Origin: Lactobacillus kalixensis DSM 16043
Lineage (GTDB): Bacteria > Bacillota > Bacilli > Lactobacillales > Lactobacillaceae
NCBI RefSeq assembly: GCF_001434335.1
Contig: NZ_AZFM01000003.1
Coordinates: forward strand, 46,530-110,529
Reading direction: 5' to 3'
DNA length: 64,000 nucleotides
In this document: one piece after another, positions 25,365 through 36,852 of the stretch
Numbering within the stretch: the first letter of the stretch is position 1
Layout of the letters: the number at the start of each line of letters is the position of its first letter
Made by a program: the position numbers and the translations under genes
Notes under the pieces: model-generated
Database searches by the model: none
What the model saw: the letters and a program-made list of their open reading frames with translations, nothing else
What the model was told of the DNA's origin: nothing

Positions 25365-25398
25365 TTAGCACTTTTTATAAAAGAGTGCTAATTTTTTC
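25365..25398. promoter_or_regulatory. CIRCE element 1, also a terminator-like hairpin
   Basis: TTAGCACTT (25365-25373), nine bases, and GAGTGCTAA (25383-25391) match the HrcA operator CIRCE with one change in the left arm. TTTTTTCTT follows, so the same hairpin can terminate the LytTR-LiaF transcript. It ends eight bases before the groES -35 box. Confidence 0.85.
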
Positions 25399-25426
25399 TT
25401 GCATTCTTATATAAACATGTTAAACT
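25399..25426 (+). promoter_or_regulatory. groES-groEL promoter
   Basis: TTGCAT (25399-25404), a 16-base spacer and TAAACT (25421-25426), between the two CIRCE elements. Confidence 0.65.
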
Positions 25427-25438
25427 AATAAATGTAAG

Positions 25439-25465
25439 TTAGCACTTGATAAATGTGAGTGCTAA
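25439..25465. promoter_or_regulatory. CIRCE element 2 (HrcA operator)
   Basis: TTAGCACTT and GAGTGCTAA separated by nine bases, at the start of the groES leader, 12 bases past the -10 box. This is the standard place for HrcA repression. Confidence 0.92.
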
Positions 25466-25517
25466 TCATTAACTAGAAAATAAAAAATTAAAAGATAATT
25501 CCAGGAGGTATTTGAAC

Positions 25518-25802
25518 GTGTTAGAACCAATCGGAGATCGTGTAGTCGTTAAAGTTAAAGATGAAGAAGAAAAGACTGTTGGTGGCATTGTTTTAGCTTC
25601 CAATGCTAAAGAAAAGCCAACTCAAGGCGAAGTCGTTGCTGTAGGTAGCGGCGCATATGCTGACAACGGTGAAAAGTTGCCAATGACTGTTAAGACAGGC
25701 GATGTTGTTCTTTATGATAAGTATTCAGGCACTAATGTTGAATACGAAGGCGAAAAGTACTTAGTTCTTCGTGAAAAGGACATTTTAGCAATCGTTAAGT
25801 AA
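25518..25802 (+). CDS. groES: Co-chaperonin GroES
   Basis: GroES caps the GroEL chamber during ATP-driven folding. The 94-residue protein begins [25 protein letters not shown], with the mobile loop at about residues 17-32. AGGAGG (25503-25508) sits nine bases before GTG 25518; a TTG at 25512 is too close. Normal length. It is the first gene of groES-groEL and is controlled by HrcA through two CIRCE elements. Confidence 0.97.
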   Translation: MLEPIGDRVVVKVKDEEEKTVGGIVLASNAKEKPTQGEVVAVGSGAYADNGEKLPMTVKTGDVVLYDKYSGTNVEYEGEKYLVLREKDILAIVK

Positions 25803-25855
25803 TTGACTACTGGAATATAAATTAAGAGAAATAATCTAAACTAAGGAGTAATTAG

Positions 25856-27478
<1,623 letters not shown>

Positions 27479-27511
27479 AAGTTAGTTTATAATTTAAAGA
27501 GATAAGACATG

Positions 27512-27551
27512 AATACACTCTAGTGAAGTGATTACTAGAGTGTATTTTTTT
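27512..27551 (+). terminator. Terminator of groES-groEL
   Basis: AATACACTCTAGT pairs perfectly with ACTAGAGTGTATT around nine bases, then T-run. Confidence 0.92.
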
Positions 27552-27633
27552 GCGTTATTTTATATTTTCGAAAAAGTAGCACATAATCTATCCCTTAAGT
27601 TAAGCTGCGTTATTTAATACTTGAAATCAAACA

Positions 27634-27682
27634 TTATTTGCAAGGTGTATTAATAACCTTATTTGCAAAATAAGACTATACT
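27634..27682. promoter_or_regulatory. Repeats and palindrome in the proton-ATPase promoter
   Basis: TTATTTGCAA occurs twice (27634-27643, 27659-27668). The second copy is part of the perfect inverted repeat CTTATTT-GCA-AAATAAG (27658-27674), two bases before a -10-like TATACT (27677-27682). A further inverted repeat AAGGT...ACCTT spans 27642-27660. This looks like an operator for an unidentified regulator. No clear -35 is seen, so an activator is possible. Confidence 0.55.
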
Positions 27683-27712
27683 AAAAACAAGATGTAAGGA
27701 AAGGAGTTTAAA

Positions 27713-30211
27713 ATGAATGAGGAAAAACAAACTGATTTAGAAAAAGCCGACATAAAAACTGTTTTGACTAAATTGGATGTTAATTCTCAAGTAGGATTAA
27801 CTACTCAAGAAGTAAAAAAACGTTTAAATGAATACGGTCCAAACGATATTACCGCTAAACAAGAACCAATGTGGTTAAAGTTTTTGAAAAACTTCACTGG
27901 TCCAATTGCATATATGATTGAAGTTGCTGCACTTGTTTCTGCTTTTATTAGGCACTGGGACGACTTCATAATTATTTTGGCGTTATTACTATTTAATGCT
28001 TGTATTGAATTTTGGCAAGAAAGCAAATCTTCTAATGCCTTGGCAGCATTGAAAAAAGGTTTAGCCCCAACTGCTAATGTAAAAAGAAATGGCAAATTTG
28101 AAACAATTCCTGCAAAAGACTTGGTTCCAGGCGATATTGTAAAGGTGCGCCTTGGCCAAATTGTTCCAGCTGATATGCGATTTATTAGTGGAGATTATGC
28201 TTCAATTGACCAATCGGCACTAACAGGTGAAAGTTTACCTGTGACTAAGAAAACTGGTGATGAAGCTTATTCAGGCAGTATTGTTAAAGAAGGTGCAATG
28301 ACTGGTGTTGTAATTGCTACTGGATCACATACTTTCTTTGGTAAGACAGCTAAATTGGTTGCCTCAGCTGGAAGTAAAAGTCGCGCCCAAGAAGCAATGT
28401 TTAAGATTGGTAACTATTTAATATTTGTGGCTGTAATTTTAGCCGTCATTATGGTTGCCTTTAGAGTTTACAATGACTTGGTTGCACATACATTTGGTTT
28501 GAATACCGCTTTAAGTATCTTGCAATTCGTGTTGGTCTTATTAGTAGCATCAATTCCTGTTGCGATGCCAACAGTCTTTTCAATTACATTGGCATTAGGA
28601 GCACTTAACTTATCAAAGAAGAAGGCAATCGTCTCAAAGCTTTCTTCAATTGAGTCAATGGCTGGTGTTGATATTTTATGTAGTGATAAAACTGGTACAC
28701 TAACCGAAAATAAATTAAGACTAGGTAACACTGTCTTGATCAATGCAAAAGCTCCGCAAGATGTTATCTTGGTTGGCTCGCTTGCTTCAAATAAAAATAA
28801 TAATGATCCCATTGATAATGCTGTTCTCAACGCATTGAAAGACAAGGATAAGCTTAATGAATGGGTGACTGATAAGTTTATTCCGTTTGATCCGGTAACA
28901 AAGAAAATGGAGGCTCATTTACATAATAAAAAGACTAATAAATCTCTTTGGGGAATTAAAGGTGCACCACAAGTTGTCGCAGCTTTAGCAACTGACGATC
29001 AGGTTAAAGATAAAGTTAATGAAATTACTGCTAATTTAGCTAAACATGGTTATCGTGCTTTAGGGGTTGCTGAAAGTACAGACGAAGGTAAAAATTGGAC
29101 TGTACTTGGAATTTTATCAATGTTTGATGCACCAAGACCTGATTCAAAGAAGACGATTGCAGAATGTAAAGATGAAGGTATCGATGTCAAGATGATCACT
29201 GGGGATGATACAGCGATTGCAATTGAAACTGCTAAAAAGTTAGGTATGGGTACTAAGATTTATAATGCTTCAAAAGTCTTTCCGAAAGATCTAGATCCTA
29301 ATAATGTTTCACCAAAAATAGCAAAATTAATTGATGAAGCTGATGGTTTTGCTAGAGTTTTTCCTGAACACAAATATGCGATTGTTAAAAGTCTACAAAA
29401 ACAAGGGCATATTGTTGCGATGACTGGAGATGGTGTTAATGATGCGCCAGCTTTGAAACAAGCTGATTGTGGTACTGCCGTTGATGGTGCTACTGATGCA
29501 GCTAGAAATGCAGCAGCTCTTATATTGACATCACCGGGTTTATCAGTAATTCAAACAGCTATTATTGAGGCTAGAAAAATCTTCGCTAGAATTACTAGTT
29601 ATACTGTTTATCGTGTGGCATTGACTATGAATATTATGTTCCTAGTTGTTTTGTCCTCAATTTTTCTCAATTTCCAGCCGCTTACAGCGATTATGATTGT
29701 GGTTATGTCACTTCTTGATGACTTACCAATAATGACAATTGCTTATGATAATACTTATATCAGTAAAAAACCGATTAGATGGAATATGAAGAGAATCTTG
29801 TCTACTTCTTCAATTTTAGGTTTGTTTGCTGTGATTCAATCAATGCTTTTACTTACCATCGGATGGTTATCAGTTAAGAACCCAGGTACAATTAGTTTCT
29901 TTACTGTAAATAGCACAGGACAATTACAAACGATTATGTTCTTGCAATTAGTAGCTGGTGGACACTTGCTATTATTTGTTACCCGTCAAACACGTTGGTT
30001 TTTCCAGAGACCATTTCCAGCTAAGATCTTATTCTGGGCGATTGTAATTACACAAGTTTTTGCAGCATGTGCTTGTTACTTTGGTTGGTTAGTACCCAAG
30101 ATCTCATTAGGGATGATTGCTGAAGTCTGGATTTATAACATTATTTGGATGTTTATTTTGAATATTATCAGAATGTGGATTGAAAAAGTATATAACCATC
30201 AAGCAGCATGA
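27713..30211 (+). CDS. P-type ATPase, proton-efflux type (P3A-like)
   Basis: The 832-residue membrane pump has all P-type hallmarks: the TGES actuator motif (ALTGESLPVTKK), phosphorylated Asp325 in CSDKTGTLT, and the hinge MTGDGVNDAPALKQAD. The segment LLDDLPIMTIAYDN near the C-terminus is typical of the plasma-membrane proton-ATPase branch. About ten membrane segments are expected. It should export protons, useful in acid conditions; a Mg or Ca substrate is less likely but cannot be excluded. ATG follows AAGGAAAGGAG. The promoter holds a palindrome that suggests specific regulation. A polyphosphate kinase gene follows on the same strand. Confidence 0.88.
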   Translation: MNEEKQTDLEKADIKTVLTKLDVNSQVGLTTQEVKKRLNEYGPNDITAKQEPMWLKFLKNFTGPIAYMIEVAALVSAFIRHWDDFIIILALLLFNACIEFWQESKSSNALAALKKGLAPTANVKRNGKFETIPAKDLVPGDIVKVRLGQIVPADMRFISGDYASIDQSALTGESLPVTKKTGDEAYSGSIVKEGAMTGVVIATGSHTFFGKTAKLVASAGSKSRAQEAMFKIGNYLIFVAVILAVIMVAFRVYNDLVAHTFGLNTALSILQFVLVLLVASIPVAMPTVFSITLALGALNLSKKKAIVSKLSSIESMAGVDILCSDKTGTLTENKLRLGNTVLINAKAPQDVILVGSLASNKNNNDPIDNAVLNALKDKDKLNEWVTDKFIPFDPVTKKMEAHLHNKKTNKSLWGIKGAPQVVAALATDDQVKDKVNEITANLAKHGYRALGVAESTDEGKNWTVLGILSMFDAPRPDSKKTIAECKDEGIDVKMITGDDTAIAIETAKKLGMGTKIYNASKVFPKDLDPNNVSPKIAKLIDEADGFARVFPEHKYAIVKSLQKQGHIVAMTGDGVNDAPALKQADCGTAVDGATDAARNAAALILTSPGLSVIQTAIIEARKIFARITSYTVYRVALTMNIMFLVVLSSIFLNFQPLTAIMIVVMSLLDDLPIMTIAYDNTYISKKPIRWNMKRILSTSSILGLFAVIQSMLLLTIGWLSVKNPGTISFFTVNSTGQLQTIMFLQLVAGGHLLLFVTRQTRWFFQRPFPAKILFWAIVITQVFAACACYFGWLVPKISLGMIAEVWIYNIIWMFILNIIRMWIEKVYNHQAA

Positions 30212-30314
30212 ATCGACAATACAACAAAAATGCTTAGTCATAATAAAATTACGGGTCTAATTTTGGACTAATAATTTCTTATTACTGAAGTAAAAGAAAA
30301 GAGGAAATTTAATT

Positions 30315-31196
30315 ATGAAGACAAAGCAATTTCGTTACAGTAATAATATTTTTGATATTTCAAAAACTCCAACTTTTGTAGAAGATTCAAGTAAGGACCT
30401 TAAAAAAATCAAGGAGCAAATTAAGAAGAATGTAAAACGGATAAGAAAGGCTCAAGCTAAGTTATATGCCCGGCATGAATACAGTATTTTGATTATTTTA
30501 CAAGGGATGGATTCTGCAGGCAAAGATAGTATGATTAAACACATTCTTTCAGGTGTAAATCCAAGTGGATTTAATGTTGCAAGTTTTAAGCAACCAACTG
30601 CTGAAGAATTGGCTCATGATTACTTATGGCGGATTAATAAAAAACTGCCAGCACGTGGACATGTCGGAATTTTTAATCGTTCCTACTATGAAGATGTATT
30701 AGCAACACGAGTTCACCCAGAAATTCTTTTGCATGAAGACTTGCCAAATATTCATTCATTGAATGATGTTGGTGATAAGTTCTTTAATAAGAGATATAAA
30801 GATATTCGCCATTTTGAAAATTACCTTACTAGAAATGGTTATGTGATTTTGAAGTTCTTCCTTAATATTTCTAAGCAGGAACAAAAGAAGCGTTTCATGG
30901 CAAGAATCGATACTCCAAGCAAGAATTGGAAGTTGTCCGCTTCTGATATTAGAGAAAGACAATATTGGAATAAATACCAAGCAGTTTATGAAAAAGCTAT
31001 TAATTCTACCTCAACTAAGAAGAATCCATGGTATGTAATTCCATCTGATGATAAGTGGTATTCACGGTTAATCGTATCAGATATTCTGACTAAGCGGATT
31101 GAAAAATTACCATTAGCATATCCAACTATGTCACCAAACCAAGAAAAAGAATTAGAGTTAGCCAAGGAATTACTAGAAGATGAGGGGAAATATTAA
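30315..31196 (+). CDS. Polyphosphate kinase 2 family protein
   Basis: PPK2 enzymes transfer phosphate between inorganic polyphosphate and nucleotides. The 293-residue protein has the Walker A variant QGMDSAGKDSMIKH (about residue 62), FKQPTAEELAHDYLWR and the lid segment FNRSYYEDVLATRVHP, all features of this family. Direction (ADP or AMP phosphorylation) cannot be told from sequence. AGAGG precedes ATG. It stands 103 bases after the ATPase gene, without an obvious terminator between, and has its own terminator. Confidence 0.92.
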   Translation: MKTKQFRYSNNIFDISKTPTFVEDSSKDLKKIKEQIKKNVKRIRKAQAKLYARHEYSILIILQGMDSAGKDSMIKHILSGVNPSGFNVASFKQPTAEELAHDYLWRINKKLPARGHVGIFNRSYYEDVLATRVHPEILLHEDLPNIHSLNDVGDKFFNKRYKDIRHFENYLTRNGYVILKFFLNISKQEQKKRFMARIDTPSKNWKLSASDIRERQYWNKYQAVYEKAINSTSTKKNPWYVIPSDDKWYSRLIVSDILTKRIEKLPLAYPTMSPNQEKELELAKELLEDEGKY

Positions 31197-31220
31197 GTAG
31201 ATATTTACTAGTTGAATAGC

Positions 31221-31254
31221 AAAAAATGGTGGTTGTTATATGACCACCTTTTTT
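31221..31254 (+). terminator. Terminator of the PPK2 gene
   Basis: GGTGGT and ACCACC pair, extended by A6/T6 after a bulged T, around a nine-base loop. Confidence 0.8.
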
Positions 31255-31255
31255 G

Positions 31256-31603
31256 ATGCTTAATCTAGGTTGTGATGCAGTACTTGAATGTGTTGGTGCT
31301 GAAAGTGCTATCCAACAAGCAGGTCAACTTGCAAGAGCAGGTGCAGTTATTGGTAGAGTAGGTGTTCCTCAAACTCAACCGAATACTAACACAATGTTTT
31401 GGAAGAATGTTGGTCTACGTGGTGGTATTGCATCTGCAACTACTCACGACAAGACTTTACTTTTGAAGGCCGTTTTAGATGGTGAAATTGATCCAGGGAA
31501 GGTTTTCAACAAACGTTTTGATTTAGCTGATATTCAAAAGGCATACGAAGCAATGGACAAGCGTGAAGCGATTAAGTCACTTGTAATCGTTGCTGATAAG
31601 TAA
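31256..31603 (+). pseudogene. Zinc alcohol dehydrogenase, C-terminal remnant
   Basis: The 115-residue frame starts in the middle of a medium-chain dehydrogenase: NLGCDAVLECVGAESAIQQAGQLARAGAVIGRVGVPQ is the second half of the NAD-binding domain, and the frame ends with the usual C-terminal KRFDLADIQKAYEAMDKREAIKSLV. The whole catalytic GroES-like domain with zinc ligands (about 200 residues) is missing. The frame abuts the PPK2 terminator and has no ribosome binding site. A deletion that removed the front of the gene is the simplest reading. It is followed by an intact terminator. Confidence 0.85.
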
Positions 31604-31618
31604 TAGAAATATTTTTTT

Positions 31619-31645
31619 AAAAGGCCGGATTCCGGTCTTTTTTCT
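31619..31645 (+). terminator. Terminator after the dehydrogenase remnant
   Basis: AAAAGGCCGG and CCGGTCTTTT pair (one G-U) around ATT, then T-run. Confidence 0.85.
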
Positions 31646-31701
31646 TTTGCCTTTAGCAGCGTATAATTATTAGAGTACGTCTATTAAGAAAGGAACATTT
31701 A

Positions 31702-34308
31702 ATGGCCAATGCAAGTAAAACTCCAATGATGGAGCAATATTATGAAATTAAAAAGCAGTATCCTGATGCCTTTCTCTTTTACCGCGTTGGGGACTTTTAT
31801 GAATTATTTGAAGACGACGCTGTTAAAGGAGCACAAATTCTAGAATTAACCTTAACTCACCGCTCCAACAAGACTAAAAATCCAATTCCAATGGCTGGTG
31901 TTCCTCACATGGCTGTGGATTCATACGTTAATACTTTAGTCGAAAAAGGCTACAAAGTTGCTCTTTGTGAACAACTAGAAGATCCCAAAAAAGCTAAAGG
32001 GATGGTCAAGCGTGGAATTGTTCAATTAGTAACACCAGGAACCATGATGACAGAAGGCCCAAATGGGGCAAAAGATTCCAATTATCTAACTTCTGTTGTA
32101 ACTAATAAAAGTGGTTTTGGCTTAGCTTATAGTGACTTATCAACAGGTGAAATCTATGCAACACACTTAAAAACTTTTGCAGGAGTTGCAAATGAATTAC
32201 TTTCTTTAAGAACAAGAGAAGTTGTGTATAACGGTGTTTTAACACCAGACAACAAGGACTTTTTCCACAAAACTAATATTACAGTCTCTGCGCCAACGCC
32301 GCTTGAAGGAGAGCATGCCGAAATTTCTTACGTTGAGCAAGGTGTGCATAATCAGGCTGAAAAAGCTGCTGTAGAGCAATTAGTTGGCTACTTATTAACA
32401 ACCCAAAAAAGAAGTCTGGCCCACCTGCAAATTGCCCAAAGCTATGAAGTTAACCAATATTTGCAAATGACGCACACTGTGCAAAATAACTTGGAATTGA
32501 TTGCTTCTGCTAAGACTGGCAAGAAGATGGGATCACTATTCTGGGTCTTGGACAAAACTCATACTGCCATGGGTGGACGACTTCTTAAGCAGTGGTTAGC
32601 GCGTCCATTATTGTCACTTGAAGAAATTAACAAGCGCCAAGAAATGGTTCAAGCATTACTAGATAATTACTTTACTAGAGAAAATGTAGTAGATGCTTTA
32701 AAGGGTGTTTACGATTTAGAGCGTTTAACTGGCCGTATTGCCTTTGGTAATGTGAATGCACGTGAATTATTGCAGCTTTCACGCTCACTTAAAGCAGTGC
32801 CAGTAATTTTAGAAAATCTGTTGCAATCAGATAGTGATGTTTTGAAAGATTTTGCTGCTAAAATTGATCCGTTAAAGGGAGTAGCAGAGCGAATTTCCAC
32901 AACTTTAGTCAGTGATCCGCCAATTTTGACCACTGAAGGTGGCTTAATTCAAGAAGGTGTTGATGCACAACTTGATCGCTATCGTGATGCCATGAATAAT
33001 GGTAAAAAATGGCTGGCAGAAATGGAACAAACTGAACGCGAAAAAACTGGAATCGATAATTTGAAGGTCGGCTATAACAAGGTTTTCGGTTACTATATCC
33101 AAGTTTCAAATGGTAATAAGAGTAAGGTTCCGCTAGATCGTTATACGCGTAAGCAAACTTTAACTAATGCAGAACGTTACATCACGCCTGAATTAAAAGA
33201 GCACGAAAATCTTATTATGGAAGCGCAAAATCGCTCAACTGATCTTGAATACGATTTATTTGTAAAGTTGCGTGATGAAGTTAAAAAATTCATCCCTGAT
33301 TTACAAAAATTAGGAAATCAATTAGCTGCCTTAGATGTTTTCACTAGTTTTGCGACAGTTGCTGAACAAAATAACTATTGCCGTCCTATTTTTCATGATG
33401 ATGATCAAGAGATCGAAGTTATTGCTGGGCGCCATCCTGTTGTAGAAAAAGTTATGACTGAAGGATCTTACATTCCAAATGATATTAAAATGGGCAATGA
33501 CACCAATATCTTTTTGATTACTGGGCCTAACATGTCAGGTAAGAGTACTTACATGCGCCAAGTAGCTTTGATTGCGATTATGGCGCAAGTTGGTGCTTTT
33601 GTTCCGGCAGACAGTGCTAATTTACCAATTTTTGATCAAATTTTTACCAGAATTGGGGCAGCTGATGATCTGATTTCTGGTCAAAGTACCTTCATGGTAG
33701 AAATGAGTGAAGCAAATGAAGCTTTGCAATATGCGACTAGAAGAAGTTTAGTTTTATTCGATGAAATTGGACGAGGAACGGCTACTTATGATGGGATGGC
33801 CTTAGCTGGAGCAATTGTCGAATACTTGCATGACAAGGTTGGAGCTAAAGCTTTGTTTGCGACTCACTATCACGAATTGACTGGGCTAGACAAGAGTCTT
33901 GAGCATTTAAAGAATATTCATGTTGGTGCAACTGAAGAAAATGGCAAGTTAATTTTCTTACACAAGATTTTGCCAGGACCCGCTGACCAAAGTTATGGTA
34001 TCCACGTAGCCCAATTAGCAGGTCTGCCAAATAAGGTTTTACGTGAAGCAACTAAATTATTAAAGCGGCTTGAAGCTCAAGGTGCCAGTGAATTAGGCCC
34101 AGCCAGTGAACAACTTGATTTGTTTACTGAAAGTAGTACCAATAGTATCCCAGAAGTTGCAGAAGAAAATGATGCTCAAGAAGTTGTTTCTGACAAAGAA
34201 AAAGATATTTTGGATCAAATTTCTAATTTGTATATTGCCGATAAAACGCCACTTCAAATCATGCAAATGGTGGCTGATTGGCAACAAGATTTGAAGGATG
34301 AAGATTAG
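31702..34308 (+). CDS. mutS: DNA mismatch repair protein MutS
   Basis: MutS recognises mismatches and small loops. The 868-residue protein has the mismatch-binding Phe motif in [17 protein letters not shown] (FYRVGDFYE), middle and clamp domains, and a C-terminal ATPase with [13 protein letters not shown] (Walker A) and [15 protein letters not shown] follows AAAGGA; TATAAT at 31662-31667 may be the -10. mutL follows after 2 bases, then ruvA and ruvB, as one repair operon. Confidence 0.98.
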   Translation: MANASKTPMMEQYYEIKKQYPDAFLFYRVGDFYELFEDDAVKGAQILELTLTHRSNKTKNPIPMAGVPHMAVDSYVNTLVEKGYKVALCEQLEDPKKAKGMVKRGIVQLVTPGTMMTEGPNGAKDSNYLTSVVTNKSGFGLAYSDLSTGEIYATHLKTFAGVANELLSLRTREVVYNGVLTPDNKDFFHKTNITVSAPTPLEGEHAEISYVEQGVHNQAEKAAVEQLVGYLLTTQKRSLAHLQIAQSYEVNQYLQMTHTVQNNLELIASAKTGKKMGSLFWVLDKTHTAMGGRLLKQWLARPLLSLEEINKRQEMVQALLDNYFTRENVVDALKGVYDLERLTGRIAFGNVNARELLQLSRSLKAVPVILENLLQSDSDVLKDFAAKIDPLKGVAERISTTLVSDPPILTTEGGLIQEGVDAQLDRYRDAMNNGKKWLAEMEQTEREKTGIDNLKVGYNKVFGYYIQVSNGNKSKVPLDRYTRKQTLTNAERYITPELKEHENLIMEAQNRSTDLEYDLFVKLRDEVKKFIPDLQKLGNQLAALDVFTSFATVAEQNNYCRPIFHDDDQEIEVIAGRHPVVEKVMTEGSYIPNDIKMGNDTNIFLITGPNMSGKSTYMRQVALIAIMAQVGAFVPADSANLPIFDQIFTRIGAADDLISGQSTFMVEMSEANEALQYATRRSLVLFDEIGRGTATYDGMALAGAIVEYLHDKVGAKALFATHYHELTGLDKSLEHLKNIHVGATEENGKLIFLHKILPGPADQSYGIHVAQLAGLPNKVLREATKLLKRLEAQGASELGPASEQLDLFTESSTNSIPEVAEENDAQEVVSDKEKDILDQISNLYIADKTPLQIMQMVADWQQDLKDED

Positions 34309-34310
34309 TA

Positions 34311-36200
34311 ATGGCTAAAATTCATGAATTATCGGAAAATCTAACTAATCAAATTGCTGCAGGAGAAGTAATTGAGCGACCGGCTAGTGTTGTAAAAGAA
34401 TTGGTGGAAAACTCAATTGATGCTGGAGCTAGTAGAATTAGAGTTGATTTTGTCGATGCTGGTTTAAAGGAAATCGTTGTCCAAGATAATGGTTCGGGAA
34501 TTGCTCGTGATCAGATTGATTTAGCTTTTACAAGGCATGCTACTAGCAAGATTAACAATGAACATGATCTTTTTAATGTTTCAACTTTAGGCTTTCGTGG
34601 GGAAGCCTTAGCATCAATCTCTGCTGTTGCTCATGTTGAAATTGTCACTAGCAGCGGAGATGAAATTGGAACAAGGGCAGAGTTTAGTGGCGGCGTTAAG
34701 AAGAGTCAGGAAGATTCGGCAGCACAAAAAGGTAGTAAGATCACTGTTCGTGACTTATTTTTCAATACTCCTGCTAGATTAAAGTACTTGCGTAGTCCGC
34801 GAACTGAAACAATGAAAATTGTGGATATCATTAATCGTCTAGCTTTAGGGTATCCACAGATTGCAATTACTTTGTCTAATAAAGGTAAAATTCTGTTGAG
34901 AACGCCAGGCAATGGTAAACTTGACCAGACTGTTGCTAATGTTTACGGACGACATATTGCTGAAAAAATGGTGGCAATTTCTCAAAAAGATGCTGATTTT
35001 GAAATTTCAGGATTAATTTCAAAACCAGAGTTAACTAGATCAACGCGAAACTTTATTTCCATTCTATTAAACGGCCGCTACATTCATAATTTCAAATTAA
35101 ATACAGCGATTATGGAAGGTTATGGCTCAAAGCTTGCTGTTAAGCATTATCCAATTGCAGTCATTAATATTAAAGTTGATCCCTTGCTTGTTGATGTTAA
35201 TGTTCACCCAACTAAGCAAGAAGTGCGTTTATCTAAAGAAAAAGAATTAAGCAGACTAATTACTTCAGCGATTAGTGATAGCTTAATCGCTCGAACTGAA
35301 GAAATCAGTGGTTTTGAGAATTTAAATAATAAACGCGAAACTTTAGTCGATCAGTTGAAGTTTAATTTGAATAAAAATGTTGTCGACACTAGTCGATCTT
35401 TAGAAGTGCCAGAAGTCAACGATGAACCTTTTCAAGCTGAAGAAATTAGTCCAAAAAAAGAAGAAAAAGTTGTCACTAAATATGTGGACTTAAATCTGCC
35501 AAGAAATGATAGTCGTTATGTCATTACGCCAACTTGGAATGAAAATGTGACAAAGCAAAAGCAGTTAACGCCTTTTAGTGAAGGAAAAACCACTTCTGAT
35601 ATTATTTCTGACGGGGATGAAACTGTCGCTCATAAGATGCCGGAATTAATTTATCTTGGGCAAATGACATCTTACATTCTTGCTAAAAATCAAAACAATT
35701 TGTTCTTAGTTGATAAATTAGCTCTTGAGCGGCGGCTAGCTTTTGAAAGAATCTATCAAGCTCTATCTGCCAAAAAAATTGTTCAACAAGGTTTACTAAC
35801 TCCACTTGTTTTAGAGTTTGGTAATTTGGACTTTATGCAGATCAAAGAAAAGATTGAAGATATTAACAAATTGGGGATCTTCTTAGAAGACTTTGGCCAA
35901 GATAGTTTTATTATTCGCTCTTATCCAACTTGGATTAAGGGGGATATTGAACAATCTTTACGCTCAATTCTTGATCGCTTTTTGAATAAGAACAAAAATG
36001 TAAATAATTTTTTTAAAGATATTGCGGCAAGCCAAGCTAAAAAAGAAATTAGCACACACAATTTATCTGATGCAGAAGCTAGTAATTTATTAGAAAAATT
36101 GCGCCTTACATCTGACCCATATCATGATGCGGAAGGCAATCTAGTACTTGTCAGAGTAAGTGCAAACGACTTACGAAAAATGTTTAAAAAGGATGAATAA
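34311..36200 (+). CDS. mutL: DNA mismatch repair protein MutL, endonuclease motifs lost
   Basis: MutL couples MutS to downstream repair. The 629-residue protein has an intact GHKL ATPase: [11 protein letters not shown] (catalytic Glu), DNGSGI and TRHATSKI...[10 protein letters not shown]. In Firmicutes MutL the C-terminal domain normally carries a metal-dependent nicking site with DQHA-x2-E-x4-E, a conserved Cys and CPHGRP. Here the first is [12 protein letters not shown] (468-479), the Cys position appears to be Ala576, and the last reads YHDAEGN (604-610). The domain therefore seems unable to nick DNA. The gene is otherwise full length, directly after mutS and 3 bases before ruvA. Confidence 0.95.
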   Translation: MAKIHELSENLTNQIAAGEVIERPASVVKELVENSIDAGASRIRVDFVDAGLKEIVVQDNGSGIARDQIDLAFTRHATSKINNEHDLFNVSTLGFRGEALASISAVAHVEIVTSSGDEIGTRAEFSGGVKKSQEDSAAQKGSKITVRDLFFNTPARLKYLRSPRTETMKIVDIINRLALGYPQIAITLSNKGKILLRTPGNGKLDQTVANVYGRHIAEKMVAISQKDADFEISGLISKPELTRSTRNFISILLNGRYIHNFKLNTAIMEGYGSKLAVKHYPIAVINIKVDPLLVDVNVHPTKQEVRLSKEKELSRLITSAISDSLIARTEEISGFENLNNKRETLVDQLKFNLNKNVVDTSRSLEVPEVNDEPFQAEEISPKKEEKVVTKYVDLNLPRNDSRYVITPTWNENVTKQKQLTPFSEGKTTSDIISDGDETVAHKMPELIYLGQMTSYILAKNQNNLFLVDKLALERRLAFERIYQALSAKKIVQQGLLTPLVLEFGNLDFMQIKEKIEDINKLGIFLEDFGQDSFIIRSYPTWIKGDIEQSLRSILDRFLNKNKNVNNFFKDIAASQAKKEISTHNLSDAEASNLLEKLRLTSDPYHDAEGNLVLVRVSANDLRKMFKKDE

Positions 36201-36203
36201 TTA

Positions 36204-36797
36204 ATGTACGAATATTTTGAAGGAATTATTGCTGAGATAACGCCAAGCTATATTGTGGTTGATGTTAACGGGATCGGTTATAAAGTCTACAGTCCAACTC
36301 CTTTTGCTTATAAGCAAGGTGAAAAGGCTAAAGTTTATATTGAACAAAACTTTACTGATAATAACGGCTTTACTCTTTACGGCTTCGAGAATCAGGATGC
36401 TAAAGGATTGTTCTTGAAACTGTTAAGCGTTAGCGGAATTGGTCCAAAATCTGCTCTAGCAATTATGGCTGCAGAAGATAGTGATTCTTTGGCTGAAGCA
36501 ATCGAACAAGGTGAAGTGAAGTATCTAACCAGATTTCCAGGTGTGGGCAAGAAGACCGCTTCACAAATTGTGCTTGATCTAAAAGGCAAGCTTGGTGATT
36601 ATGTTCAAAAATTGGACAGAAAAGATGAAGAAGCAGAAGGAATTACACCAGCTCTGCACGATGCTCTTCTTGCTTTGAGTGCGCTTGGATACACCCAAAA
36701 AGAAATCGACCGTATTACTCCAAAATTGGTCAAAGTTGATGCAGAAACTGCTGATCAATATATTAAGCATGGGCTCTCGCTTTTACTTAAAAAATAA
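36204..36797 (+). CDS. ruvA: Holliday junction helicase subunit RuvA
   Basis: RuvA binds four-way junctions and positions RuvB. The 197-residue protein starts [29 protein letters not shown] and has the two helix-hairpin-helix motifs ([16 protein letters not shown] and [20 protein letters not shown]), followed by domain III that contacts RuvB. Normal length. It follows mutL by 3 bases; ruvB is 55 bases downstream with a possible own promoter. Confidence 0.96.
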   Translation: MYEYFEGIIAEITPSYIVVDVNGIGYKVYSPTPFAYKQGEKAKVYIEQNFTDNNGFTLYGFENQDAKGLFLKLLSVSGIGPKSALAIMAAEDSDSLAEAIEQGEVKYLTRFPGVGKKTASQIVLDLKGKLGDYVQKLDRKDEEAEGITPALHDALLALSALGYTQKEIDRITPKLVKVDAETADQYIKHGLSLLLKK

Positions 36798-36806
36798 TGC
36801 TATAAT
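36798..36806 (+). promoter_or_regulatory. Extended -10 promoter before ruvB
   Basis: TGC-TATAAT overlaps the ruvA stop region. No convincing -35. It may give ruvB an extra transcript. Confidence 0.45.
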
Positions 36807-36852
36807 GTTTAATTGAACATTAGTTTGAAAATGACATAAGGAAGTGAATTTT

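Noticed and set aside
36806..36820. LexA-like or other operator at TGTTTAATTGAACA before ruvB
   Set aside because: It does not fit the Firmicutes LexA box (CGAAC-N4-GTTCG) and has a central mismatch.
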